Below, piece after piece: positions 8,847-17,508 of a DNA stretch of 64,000 nt. Made by a program: the position numbers and the translations under genes. A model generated the notes under the pieces. It had not been told where the DNA came from. It saw nothing but the letters and a program-made list of their open reading frames with translations, and did not search any database. The DNA comes from UMGS1279 sp045540715. GTDB lineage: Bacteria > Bacillota > Clostridia > Oscillospirales > Acutalibacteraceae. Position 1 is the first letter of the stretch. Every line of letters begins with the position of its first letter. The stretch spans positions 74,295 through 138,294 of the forward strand of contig JAZQHT010000013.1 in assembly GCA_045540715.1 (NCBI GenBank), read 5' to 3'.

Positions 8847-10850
8847 ATGAAAAAAGCTTTATCGGTTTTTCTTTCAGTTTTACTTGTTATTGCGCTTATT
8901 CCAACCACAATTGCAGATACATTTTCTACTGATAACGGTCTTCAATACGTTGTAGAAAATAACGAGGTAACAATTGTTGGTTATACAGATTTATTAGGGG
9001 CTAACGTTGAAATACCAAGTAATATTGATACTTACCCTGTAACCAAAATTGGCAGTTATGCCTTTTACGGAAGCGAAACTCTAACTAAAATTACAATTCC
9101 TTCTTCTGTAAAAGCAATTGGTTCATCTGCTTTTACAGATTCCACCTTAAAAGAAATTGTTTTAAACGAAGGACTAACTACTATTGAGCACTTTGCTTTT
9201 GCTTATACCCCACTTGAAAGTATTGTAATACCCGAAAGTGTAAATAGTATTGATTATGCTGCTTTCTTTAGCTGTGTTAATTTAAGTAGCGTGACTTTAC
9301 CAAGCGGTTTAACTGAAATTCCTGAAGACACTTTCTGTTTTTGTGAATCTTTAACCGAAATTGAAATTCCAACAAGCGTTAAAAAAATTGGCGACTACGC
9401 TTTTGGTGCAACCGGCATTACCACCATTGATATACCAAAAGGTGTAACAAGCATTGGTAAATATGCTTTTTACGGAAGCCATATTAAAACCATATTCTTA
9501 CCAAAAGAAATAACAAGTGTTGGTATTTATGCTTTTTATAACTGTGAAGATCTTGAAACCGTTTGGTATATGGGATCTGAATCACAAAAAAACACTATTG
9601 CTTTTGACGAATATAACTCTTTACTTTTAAATGCAACCTGGCATTATAACACTTGCGAAGGCGAACACACCTACACAAACGTTTGCGATGCTACTTGTAA
9701 TTTGTGCGACTGGACCAGAACTGTTGAAGGCCATAAGTACGACAACGCCTGTGATGCTACTTGTAATAACTGTGGTGAAGAAAGAGTACCTTCTGACCAC
9801 GTTTATGATAACACCTGTGATACCACCTGTAACGTTTGCGGCGATATAAGAGAAATCGAACACACTTATGATAATAACTGTGATACAGAGTGTAATATTT
9901 GCGGTAACATTAGAGAAGTAGGCGATCACGTTTACGATAACACTTGCGACACTACTTGTAATGAGTGCGGTAACGTTAGACCCATCACTCACACTTATGA
10001 TAACGAGTGCGATGCCGAGTGTAATATTTGCGGAAATATCAGAGAAGTAGCCGACCATATTTACGATAACTCTTGCGATACTACTTGTAACGAGTGCGGC
10101 GCTATTAGACCCATCACCCACACTTACGATAACAACTGCGATAACGAGTGTAATATTTGCGGAAATATCAGAGAAGTAGGCGATCACGTTTACGATAATA
10201 CTTGTGATACTACTTGTAACGAGTGCGGTAACGTTAGACCCATCACCCACACTTACGATAATAACTGCGACACCGAGTGTAATATTTGCGGAAATATCAG
10301 AGAAGTAGGCGATCACGTTTACGACAATACTTGCGATACTACTTGTAACGAGTGCGGTAACGTTAGACCAATTACCCACACTTACGACGATATTTACGAC
10401 CTTACTTGTAACGTTTGCAACCACACAAGAAGCGTAAGCGCAATTACCGTTACAACAATGCCTTCAAAAATTACATATTACAAAGGTGAAAGCCTAGATA
10501 TAACAGGTTTAGAAATTACCGTTACTTTAAGCGATGGCGATGAAGGAATTGTAACAGGCTATACCGTTAGCGAAATTACAAGCAACATTGGTGAACAAAC
10601 CGTAACGGTTACTTATTTAGGAGTTACAACCACATTTAAAGTTGAGGTTGCAGATTATCTTGCAGGCGACGTTAACGGCGATACGGAAGTAACCAGTAAA
10701 GACTTAACCACACTTCGTAGATATCAAGCAGGTTGGGACGTAACAGTTATTGAACCGGCTTGCGATATTAACAAAGACGGCGAAGTAACCAGCAAAGATA
10801 TAACACACTTTGCAAGATACCTAGCAGGCTGGGCTGGTATTTCAATTTAA
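8847..10850 (+). CDS. secreted BspA-type LRR protein with Cys-rich repeats and dockerin
   Basis: This 667-residue protein opens with a signal peptide (residues 1-24, ending TIADTF). Residues about 30-265 are LRR_5/BspA-type leucine-rich repeats (for example YAFYGSETLTKITIPSSVK). Residues 274-528 are twelve units of 21-22 residues with consensus H-x-Y-D-N-x-C-D-x-x-C-N-x-C-G-x-x-R. Residues about 530-603 are a Big_3-like Ig domain (ITYYKGESLDITGLEI). Residues 607-667 are two dockerin-like calcium loops (GDVNGDTEVTSKD and DINKDGEVTSKD). It is likely extracellular and attached to a cohesin or other surface partner. The LRRs suggest binding to host or food proteins. It is a single gene behind AAGGAG. 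Confidence 0.88.
   Translation: MKKALSVFLSVLLVIALIPTTIADTFSTDNGLQYVVENNEVTIVGYTDLLGANVEIPSNIDTYPVTKIGSYAFYGSETLTKITIPSSVKAIGSSAFTDSTLKEIVLNEGLTTIEHFAFAYTPLESIVIPESVNSIDYAAFFSCVNLSSVTLPSGLTEIPEDTFCFCESLTEIEIPTSVKKIGDYAFGATGITTIDIPKGVTSIGKYAFYGSHIKTIFLPKEITSVGIYAFYNCEDLETVWYMGSESQKNTIAFDEYNSLLLNATWHYNTCEGEHTYTNVCDATCNLCDWTRTVEGHKYDNACDATCNNCGEERVPSDHVYDNTCDTTCNVCGDIREIEHTYDNNCDTECNICGNIREVGDHVYDNTCDTTCNECGNVRPITHTYDNECDAECNICGNIREVADHIYDNSCDTTCNECGAIRPITHTYDNNCDNECNICGNIREVGDHVYDNTCDTTCNECGNVRPITHTYDNNCDTECNICGNIREVGDHVYDNTCDTTCNECGNVRPITHTYDDIYDLTCNVCNHTRSVSAITVTTMPSKITYYKGESLDITGLEITVTLSDGDEGIVTGYTVSEITSNIGEQTVTVTYLGVTTTFKVEVADYLAGDVNGDTEVTSKDLTTLRRYQAGWDVTVIEPACDINKDGEVTSKDITHFARYLAGWAGISI
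9666..10430 (+). repeat. coding tandem repeat, 12 Cys-rich units (43-aa dimer super-repeat)
   Basis: Twelve units each carry C-x3-C-x2-C, with His opening each unit. Units 4-11 alternate between a CDTECNICGNIREV type and a CDTTCNECGNVRPI type, making four copies of a 43-residue (129-bp) dimer that is nearly identical in DNA. The last unit has lost its first Cys. This looks like recent expansion by unequal crossover. Confidence 0.92.
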
Positions 10851-10861
10851 TAGCTAAAACT

Positions 10862-10898
10862 AAAGCAGAGAAGATTTTTTCTTTTCTGCTTTATTTTT
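10862..10898 (+). terminator. intrinsic terminator
   Basis: AAAGCAGA...TCTGCTTT stem with a T-rich tail after the LRR-dockerin gene. Confidence 0.85.
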
Positions 10899-10978
10899 TA
10901 ATATATATTATATTGATATTTATAATAAAAGTTAGTATAATAGATAATGGATTAAAATGCAAATAAGGAGACCTACTT

Positions 10979-12361
10979 ATGGATTGCAAAAGATTTTTTA
11001 GTTCTGTAAAAAATAAAAGAATTGCTATATGCGGAATTGGTATTAGTAACACCCCACTTGCTTTAAAATATTTAGAAGAGGGTGCTACCGTTTTTGCTTG
11101 CGATAGAAGAAGTCGCGAGGCTATTGGCGAACTTGCCGACCGCCTAGAAAACGCAGGTGCAGAATTACGACTTGGTGAAAATTATTTACAAAACCTTGAG
11201 GTTGACGTTATTTTTAGAACACCGGGTATGAACTTTAATATGCCCGAACTAAAAAAGGCCCGTAGAGACGGTATTGCAGTTACAAGTGAGATGGAGGTAT
11301 TTTTCGACCTTTGCCCTGCTACTATTTTTGCAGTTACAGGTTCTGACGGTAAAACCACAACAACCACCCTTATTGCAAAAATGCTTGAAGCAGATGGCAA
11401 GAAGGTTCATTTGGGCGGCAACATAGGTAAACCTCTACTTCCCCAGCTTGACGAAATTGGTCCTGACGATTTTGTTGTTGCTGAACTTTCTTCTTTCCAA
11501 TTAATTTCTATGAGAAAAAGTCCCGACGTTGCAGTTGTAACAAATATTGCTCCTAACCACTTGGACGTTCATAAAGATATGCAAGAATACGTTGACAGTA
11601 AACGCAACATTATTTTGCATCAAAACGCTTTTTCGAGAACAGTTTTAAATTACGATAACGATATTACCCACTCTTTTAAAAACGACGTGCGCGGTCAACA
11701 CATGGGCTTTAGTATGCAAGGCTCTGTTAAAAACGGCGCATATATGGATGAAAACGGCTATTTATATATGGCTTACCGCGATATGAAAGTGCCACTTATG
11801 AACAAAAAAGATATTTCGGTTATTGGCGAACACAACGTTGAAAACTACCTAGCCGCAATTTCTGCAGTTTGGGGTTACGTTAGAGTTGATTCTATTAGAA
11901 AGGTTGCAAAAGAATTTATGGGTGTTGAGCACCGCATTGAGTTTGTTCGCGAGCTTGATGGTGTTAAATACTATAACGATTCTATTGCAACAAGCCCAAC
12001 AAGAACAATTGCAGGCTTAAAATCTTTTGAAAACCCAATTGTTTTACTTGCAGGCGGTTACGATAAGCATATTCCTTTTGACCCCATGATTCCTTACGTA
12101 ATTGATAAGGTTAAAGCAATCATTTTGCAAGGACCCACCGCAGAAATTATTGAAAACTGCATTAAAAACCATCCCGATTATAAAGGTAGCCCCGAAATTA
12201 TTAGGGCAGAAAATATGGAAGATGCCGTTTTAAAAGCACGCGGCGTTGCAACTAAAGGCGATATTGTAACACTTTCTCCTGCGTGTGCAAGTTTTGATGC
12301 ATATCCAAACTTTATGCTACGCGGCGACCACTACAAAAAACAAGTTAACGAATTAAAATAG
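10979..12361 (+). CDS. murD: UDP-N-acetylmuramoyl-L-alanine--D-glutamate ligase
   Basis: MurD adds D-glutamate to UDP-MurNAc-L-Ala in cytoplasmic peptidoglycan precursor synthesis. The 460-residue protein has the Mur-ligase layout: a Rossmann N-terminal domain (CGIGISNTPLALK), the ATP loop GSDGKTTTT at 121-129, a central domain with NIAPNHLDVH, and a C-terminal domain with YNDSIATSPTRT and LLAGGYDKH. It lies outside any division and cell-wall cluster, at the head of a run with two M42 peptidases and a PLP enzyme. The ATG is behind AAGGAG. The 8-nt gap to the next gene suggests co-transcription. Confidence 0.96.
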   Translation: MDCKRFFSSVKNKRIAICGIGISNTPLALKYLEEGATVFACDRRSREAIGELADRLENAGAELRLGENYLQNLEVDVIFRTPGMNFNMPELKKARRDGIAVTSEMEVFFDLCPATIFAVTGSDGKTTTTTLIAKMLEADGKKVHLGGNIGKPLLPQLDEIGPDDFVVAELSSFQLISMRKSPDVAVVTNIAPNHLDVHKDMQEYVDSKRNIILHQNAFSRTVLNYDNDITHSFKNDVRGQHMGFSMQGSVKNGAYMDENGYLYMAYRDMKVPLMNKKDISVIGEHNVENYLAAISAVWGYVRVDSIRKVAKEFMGVEHRIEFVRELDGVKYYNDSIATSPTRTIAGLKSFENPIVLLAGGYDKHIPFDPMIPYVIDKVKAIILQGPTAEIIENCIKNHPDYKGSPEIIRAENMEDAVLKARGVATKGDIVTLSPACASFDAYPNFMLRGDHYKKQVNELK

Positions 12362-12369
12362 GTGAAATA

Positions 12370-13344
12370 ATGGAAATTAAAAACCTTGTAACAAATTTAA
12401 GTAACAACTGTTTTATTGGAAACGTTGATACTGTAAAAGATACGGTTGATGAATTTTTAGGTGTTAAAACCATAAAAGACCATAATAATAATCTTTATTG
12501 CTTTAAAGATAACGGTGCTAAAAAAACGCTAATGTTAGAAGCACATATTGACGAAATCGGCTTTATTATTACCGATATTGTTGACGGTTTTTTACGTGTA
12601 AATGCGGTTGGTGGCATTGACCCTAAAATTTTATTTGGTCAACGCGTTAAATTCTTTGGCAAAAAAGAGGTTAAGGGTATTTTTTGCAGCACTCCCCCAC
12701 ACCTAAAAGCAAAAGAAGAAAAAAGTTTTGATATTAACACTATGGCGGTTGACACAGGTCTTAAAGATGCAAAAGAATTTTTATCTTTAGGTAATTTTGG
12801 TGTGTTTGATACTAATGCTAAAGAATTAAATAATAATCAAATTACCGCAAAATCTTTAGATAATCGCGCAGGGGTGGCTGCCGTATTATATGCTTTTAAA
12901 TATGCAAAAGCAAAATACAATTTAGCGCTACTGCTTTCTAGTGGTGAAGAACTTGGTAACCGCGGTGCAATACCCGGTGTGTTTAAAATAGAGCCCGACT
13001 ATGCAGTTTGTGTTGACGTTAGCTTTGGCGAAACACCCGGTGTGCCCGAATATAAAACCGCAAAACTTGGAAGCGGTGCAATGGTTGGCATTAGCCCCAT
13101 TTTAAATGAAACCGTAACACAAAAATTACTTGAACTTTCTAATAATAACGGCACAACAGAAATTATGAGTGGCAGAACAGGAACTAATTCCGACGTTGTT
13201 TCTATTTCTAAAACGGGGGTTAAAACAGGTCTTGTTTCTATTCCACTTAAAAATATGCATACCCCTGTTGAAATTGCTGATATTAACGATATAAAACAGG
13301 TAGCAGAACTATTAATTAAGTTTGCAGAAAGCGAAGAATTATAA
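12370..13344 (+). CDS. M42 family metallopeptidase (first of a tandem pair)
   Basis: This 324-residue M42 aminopeptidase has the expected di-metal ligands in order: AHIDEIGF near 57, SLDNRAG near 164, the catalytic pair in SSGEELG near 197, the Asp in VDVSFGETPG near 215, and the His in NMHTPVE near 300. M42 enzymes are large cytosolic tetrahedral complexes that trim peptides, related to PepA and TET. It is somewhat shorter than typical members (about 340-360 residues), mainly in the PDZ-like apical domain. Its stop codon shares an A with the ATG of the second M42 gene. Confidence 0.92.
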   Translation: MEIKNLVTNLSNNCFIGNVDTVKDTVDEFLGVKTIKDHNNNLYCFKDNGAKKTLMLEAHIDEIGFIITDIVDGFLRVNAVGGIDPKILFGQRVKFFGKKEVKGIFCSTPPHLKAKEEKSFDINTMAVDTGLKDAKEFLSLGNFGVFDTNAKELNNNQITAKSLDNRAGVAAVLYAFKYAKAKYNLALLLSSGEELGNRGAIPGVFKIEPDYAVCVDVSFGETPGVPEYKTAKLGSGAMVGISPILNETVTQKLLELSNNNGTTEIMSGRTGTNSDVVSISKTGVKTGLVSIPLKNMHTPVEIADINDIKQVAELLIKFAESEEL

Positions 13345-14354
13345 TGGAAGCATTAAAACAACTGCTTAAAGAATTATCTAATATAGTTGGCGTTGCGGGT
13401 CGTGAAGATGCCGTTGCGTTATATATTGAAAATAAGTTAAAAGACTATAAAGACGTTACTTTTATAAAAGATAACTGCGGCAATATTATTGCTAATAAAA
13501 AGGGCGCAAAGATGGGCAAAAACATTATGGTTGACGCTCACATGGACGAGGTTGGCTTTATTGTAACCTTTATTGAACCAAACGGCCTTATTCGTTTTGC
13601 AAACGTTGGCGGTATTGAAACCGAAACCTTGCTTTGCAAACGCGTAAAATTTAAAAACGCTGTTGGTGTTATTGGCGTAAAACCAATTCACCTAACTGAA
13701 GAAGGCGAAAAAGACAGTTTACCCAAAACTGATAATTTATTTATTGATATTGGTACAAGCAGTAAAGAAGAAACTTTAAAGTACCTTTCTTTGGGTGAGG
13801 TTGGCACCTTTGATAGCGAGTTTTCTGATTTTGGCGATGGTCTTTTTATTGGCCGGGCTATTGACGACCGCGTTGGTTGTGCCGTGCTTTTAAAACTTTT
13901 AAGTGAAAAAAGCGAATATGATTTTACTGCAACCTTTACCGTTCAAGAAGAGCTTGGTTGTAAAGGGGCCTCTGCTGCTGCATTTAGAGTTAAACCCGAA
14001 GTTGCCATTATTTTAGAAGGCACAACTGCGGGCGATATTTTAGACGTAGAAGAACACAAAAAGGTTTGCAAAGTTGGCTGCGGCACTGCAGTTAGCTTTA
14101 TGGACAGAGTTTCTATTTACGATAGAGAACTTTATGAACTTTGCTTTAAACAAAAGGTTATTTGCCAACCCAAAGCTTACGTTTCGGGCGGCAACAACTC
14201 TGGCAGTATTGCTTTAAGTGGTGAAGGAGCAAGGGTTTTAGCACTTTCCCTTCCAACAAGATATTTGCATTCTGCCTATACCATTGGCTCTTATAACGAT
14301 TTAGAGAGTCTTTACAATTTAACAAAAGCAATGATTAAAGCAATAAACGAGTAG
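13344..14354 (+). CDS. M42 family metallopeptidase (second of a tandem pair)
   Basis: This 336-residue paralogue of the preceding gene is joined to it by a TAATG stop-start overlap. Metal and catalytic residues are visible in DAHMDEVGF near 65, AIDDRVGC near 172, VQEELGCKGA near 203 and LHSAY near 310. The metal-ligand segment reads ILEGTTAGD, with Glu where the first gene has Asp; this Glu form is common in a subgroup of M42. The two paralogues may co-assemble or process different peptides. No signal peptide is seen, so it is cytosolic. Confidence 0.92.
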   Translation: MEALKQLLKELSNIVGVAGREDAVALYIENKLKDYKDVTFIKDNCGNIIANKKGAKMGKNIMVDAHMDEVGFIVTFIEPNGLIRFANVGGIETETLLCKRVKFKNAVGVIGVKPIHLTEEGEKDSLPKTDNLFIDIGTSSKEETLKYLSLGEVGTFDSEFSDFGDGLFIGRAIDDRVGCAVLLKLLSEKSEYDFTATFTVQEELGCKGASAAAFRVKPEVAIILEGTTAGDILDVEEHKKVCKVGCGTAVSFMDRVSIYDRELYELCFKQKVICQPKAYVSGGNNSGSIALSGEGARVLALSLPTRYLHSAYTIGSYNDLESLYNLTKAMIKAINE

Positions 14355-14361
14355 GATTTTT

Positions 14362-15612
14362 ATGAACGAATTTTTACAACTTACTGAACAACTTAAAAAT
14401 GCCGATAAAAAAGCAATGGAGCTTTGTGCTGATGCTTTTAAAAAGGTTGAAGAAATTACCCTTTATAATCAATGGAAGGTGCTTTCTGCTTTTAGAGAAT
14501 TCAGAGTTTCTGAAAGCCATTTTTCTGCAAGTACCGGCTACGGCTACGACGACTATGGCAGAGATAACCTTGACAGAATTGTAGCACGAGTTTTTGGCAC
14601 CGAAGACGCACTTATAAGATACACCTTTGAAAGCGGCACAACAACCATTACAACAGGTCTTTTTGGGGTGCTACGCCCTAACGATAAAATGCTTATTTTA
14701 ACTGGTGAAGTTTATGATACTTTGCAGGGTGTTTTAGGGCACAATAAAAAGGTTGACGGCTCTTTAACCGATTTTGGCGTTACAATTAAAGTGGTGCCTT
14801 TAAAGGATGATAAGCCCGATATTGAAAAAATTACAGCCGAGCTTAAAGCCGATGATTATAAAGCGGTTTATATTCAACGTTCACGCGGATATAGTTTAAG
14901 ACCAAGCTTAACTGTGCAAGAAATTAATGAGCTTATTGATTTAACCAAAGAAATTTCGCCAAATACATATACCTTGCTTGATAACTGCTATGGCGAATTT
15001 GTTGAAAAAAACGAACCCAAAGCAGATTTACTTATGGGCTCGCTAATTAAAAACCCAGGTGGCGGCATTGCCCCATGCGGCGGTTATTTAGCAGGTACTA
15101 AAGAAATTATTGAAAAATGCGCTTACCGTATGACTGCCCCCGGTGTTGGACGCGAAGTTGGAGCTACGCTAGGGCACAACCGCGAGCTTTATATGGGCTT
15201 TTTTAATGGCCCTAACGTTACGGGGGAAGCACTTAAAACCGCAATTTATGCTTCTTGTCTGTTTGAAATTTTGGGCTTTACTGCTCTACCCCGCTATGAC
15301 GAAAAGCGTGCAGATATTATTGAAAGCATATTGCTAAATAATAAAGAAAATTTAATTGAATTTTGCAAGGGTATTCAGTTTGGTGCCCCGGTTGACAGTT
15401 TTGTTGAGCCGGTTCCAGCCCCAATGCCAGGCTATGATGACGACGTTATTATGGCGGCAGGCGCTTTTACACTTGGCTCTTCAATTGAACTTTCTGCAGA
15501 CGCGCCGTTAAGAGAACCTTATGCCGTTTATTTGCAAGGCTCCCTTAATTTTAACAGCGGTCGCTTTGGAATTTTAAAAGCGGCAGAAAATATTTTAAAT
15601 CTTCAAAAATAG
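14362..15612 (+). CDS. methionine gamma-lyase family protein (PLP, aluminium-resistance type)
   Basis: This 416-residue fold-type I PLP protein is of the Met_gamma_lyase/aluminium-resistance (YnbB) family. Visible marks are the N-terminal VSESHFSASTGYGYDD, ESGTTTITTGLFG (cofactor phosphate region), LLDNCYGEFV and SLIKNPGGG, whose Lys is the probable Schiff-base residue. The true reaction of this subfamily is poorly defined. A C-S lyase is likely, though a role in amino-acid side-product handling is equally possible. It begins 8 nt after the second M42 gene, with a weak AGGA site. It is presumably expressed with peptide degradation. Confidence 0.88.
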   Translation: MNEFLQLTEQLKNADKKAMELCADAFKKVEEITLYNQWKVLSAFREFRVSESHFSASTGYGYDDYGRDNLDRIVARVFGTEDALIRYTFESGTTTITTGLFGVLRPNDKMLILTGEVYDTLQGVLGHNKKVDGSLTDFGVTIKVVPLKDDKPDIEKITAELKADDYKAVYIQRSRGYSLRPSLTVQEINELIDLTKEISPNTYTLLDNCYGEFVEKNEPKADLLMGSLIKNPGGGIAPCGGYLAGTKEIIEKCAYRMTAPGVGREVGATLGHNRELYMGFFNGPNVTGEALKTAIYASCLFEILGFTALPRYDEKRADIIESILLNNKENLIEFCKGIQFGAPVDSFVEPVPAPMPGYDDDVIMAAGAFTLGSSIELSADAPLREPYAVYLQGSLNFNSGRFGILKAAENILNLQK

Positions 15613-15681
15613 CATTGATTTTTGAAGACAAATTATATATAATAGAAGCAAGTTTTTTTCTTTTAAGGATGTGTTTTAAAA

Positions 15682-16932
15682 ATGTATGGAGAATTAATGG
15701 ATTCAATTAGTTTTGTAACTAATTACGACCCCGAAGTTGGCCTTTCTATGAAAAAGGAATTAGAACGCCAACAAAGAAATATTGAGCTTATTGCAAGTGA
15801 AAACTTTGTTTCCCCTGCAGTACTTGCCGCAATGGGAAGCGTACTAACAAACAAATACGCAGAAGGTTACCCCGGTAAACGTTATTACGGCGGTTGCTAC
15901 TGTGTTGACGAGGTTGAAGAATTAGCACGTAAACGCGCTTGCGAAATTTTTGGTGCAGATCACGCTAACGTTCAACCACACTCGGGCGCACAAGCAAACC
16001 TAGCGGCTTATGCTGCAGTTATTTCCCATGGCGATACCGTTATGGGTATGAATCTTGCTCACGGCGGACATTTAACCCATGGCTCTCCTGTAAATGCATC
16101 CGGTATTAATTATAACTTTGTGCCTTACGGCGTTAACGAAGACGGCTTTATTGATTATGACGAAATGCGTAAAATTGCCCACGAGTGCAAGCCAAAGCTA
16201 ATTGTTGCAGGTGCTTCTGCTTATCCTAGAGAAATTAAGTTTGATATTATTTCTGAAATTGCAAAAGAAGTTGGCGCAATATTTATGGTTGATATGGCAC
16301 ATATTGCAGGTTTGGTTGCAGCAGGACTTCACCAAAACCCCGTTAAATACGCCGACATTGTTACAACCACAACACATAAAACCTTACGCGGTCCACGTGG
16401 CGGTTTAATTTTATGTAAAGAAGAATATGCAAAAGCAATTGATAAAGCAATATTCCCAGGAAATCAAGGCGGCCCGTTAGAACACATTATTGCCGCCAAG
16501 GCAGTAAGCTTTAAAGAAGCACTAAGCCCTGAATTTAAAGAATATCAAAAAGGCATTGTTGAAAATGCAAAAGCCCTTGCAGATGCTTTATTAAAACGAG
16601 GCATTAAATTAGTTTCGGGCGGTACAGATAACCACCTAATGCTAATTGATTTGCGTGGTACCGGCGTTACAGGTAAAGAACTTGAGCATAGACTTGATGA
16701 AGTTTATATTACCGCAAACAAAAACGCTATTCCTTACGACCCTGAAAAACCATTTGTTACAAGCGGCGTTAGAGTTGGTACTCCTGCTGTTACAACACGC
16801 GGTTTAGGTGTTAAAGAAATGGATCAAATTGCAGAGTTCATTTACCTTTGCATTACCGATTTTGATAACAAAAAAGAAGAAATTATCGCAGGTGTTAAAG
16901 CCATAACCGATAAATTCCCATTATATGAATAA
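15682..16932 (+). CDS. glyA: serine hydroxymethyltransferase
   Basis: GlyA interconverts serine and glycine with tetrahydrofolate, feeding one-carbon metabolism. The 416-residue protein has the full family pattern: LIASENFVS near 37, YAEGYPGKRYYGGC near 59, the PLP aspartate in VDMAHIAGL near 203, and the Schiff-base Lys233 in TTTTHKTLRGPRGG. The start at ATG 15682 (MYGELMDSI) has AAGGAT upstream. A second in-frame Met five codons on is possible but has no better site. It has its own leader of 69 nt after the PLP gene and its own terminator. Confidence 0.97.
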   Translation: MYGELMDSISFVTNYDPEVGLSMKKELERQQRNIELIASENFVSPAVLAAMGSVLTNKYAEGYPGKRYYGGCYCVDEVEELARKRACEIFGADHANVQPHSGAQANLAAYAAVISHGDTVMGMNLAHGGHLTHGSPVNASGINYNFVPYGVNEDGFIDYDEMRKIAHECKPKLIVAGASAYPREIKFDIISEIAKEVGAIFMVDMAHIAGLVAAGLHQNPVKYADIVTTTTHKTLRGPRGGLILCKEEYAKAIDKAIFPGNQGGPLEHIIAAKAVSFKEALSPEFKEYQKGIVENAKALADALLKRGIKLVSGGTDNHLMLIDLRGTGVTGKELEHRLDEVYITANKNAIPYDPEKPFVTSGVRVGTPAVTTRGLGVKEMDQIAEFIYLCITDFDNKKEEIIAGVKAITDKFPLYE

Positions 16933-16943
16933 TAATTAATAAT

Positions 16944-16976
16944 AAAAAGCACCTACCGTTTTGTAGGTGCTTTTTT
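16944..16976. terminator. intrinsic terminator
   Basis: AAAAAGCACCTAC and GTAGGTGCTTTTTT form a hairpin that can end glyA on plus and the rod-shape operon on minus. Confidence 0.9.
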
Positions 16977-16992
16977 AATGTTTTAAGAAGAT

Positions 16993-17043
16993 TCCCCTAA
17001 TCCGTCAACCTTGCGGTTGACACCTTATCCCAAGGGCGAAGGC
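16993..17043. repeat. REP-like intergenic palindrome, degenerate
   Basis: The segment starts CCCCTAATCCGTC, then has the perfect hairpin GTCAACC-TTGC-GGTTGAC at 17004-17021 and the near-palindrome CCTTATCCCAAGGGCGAAGG. It resembles the C/G-rich extragenic repeats found in many copies in gut Clostridia. Only one copy is in this window, so its repetitive nature is inferred from memory of the family. Confidence 0.55.
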
Positions 17044-17047
17044 ATTT

Positions 17048-17497
17048 TTATTTTGAATATTTTTGTTCGATAGCAGTTAGCATATCAACTCTGCGTTGGT
17101 GGCGCTCCCCTTCAAACTTTGTATCAATAAAAGCGTCAACTATCATTTTTGCTAAATCCCCACCAACCACACGTGCGCCAAAAGCCAAAATATTTGCGTT
17201 ATTATGCGCTCTTGTCATTTTTGCGCTATATGGTTCAGAACAAACTGCGGCACGAATACCGGGCACTTTATTAGCGGCAAGTGAAATGCCAATGCCTGTG
17301 CCACAAATAAGTATGCCAAGCTCTGCTTGTTTTTCTTTTACAGCAACCGCTACCTTTTCGCCATAAATTGGGTAATCGCAACTTTCGGCTGTGTTGGTGC
17401 CAAAATCAATTACTTCGTGGCCTTTTTCTTTTAAATGATTAATAACAATGGCTTTAAGCTCTAAAGCGCTATGGTCGTTACCAATTGCAATTTTCAT
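17048..17497 (-). CDS. rpiB: ribose 5-phosphate isomerase B
   Basis: This 149-residue RpiB/LacAB-family sugar-phosphate isomerase interconverts ribose 5-phosphate and ribulose 5-phosphate in the pentose phosphate pathway. It has the N-terminal IGNDHSALELK, the catalytic Cys segment ILICGTGIGISLAANK near 63-78, and RAHNNANILAFGARV near 100. It starts at an ATG behind AAGGAG and lies 11 nt downstream of the PBP2 gene, so it is probably the last gene of the mre operon. The allose/ribose or LacAB distinction cannot be settled, but the short single-gene form fits RpiB. Confidence 0.94.
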   Translation of the reverse strand: MKIAIGNDHSALELKAIVINHLKEKGHEVIDFGTNTAESCDYPIYGEKVAVAVKEKQAELGILICGTGIGISLAANKVPGIRAAVCSEPYSAKMTRAHNNANILAFGARVVGGDLAKMIVDAFIDTKFEGERHQRRVDMLTAIEQKYSK

Positions 17498-17508
17498 AAA
17501 AATTCTCC

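Noticed and set aside
9627..10424. Long minus-strand open frame of 265 codons
   Set aside because: It is the antisense shadow of the Cys-rich repeats; its low-complexity Val/Ser text mirrors the repeat and it has no ribosome site.
9666..10430. CRISPR-like regular repeat
   Set aside because: The repeat is coding, in frame, with no unique spacers and a 129-bp dimer period.
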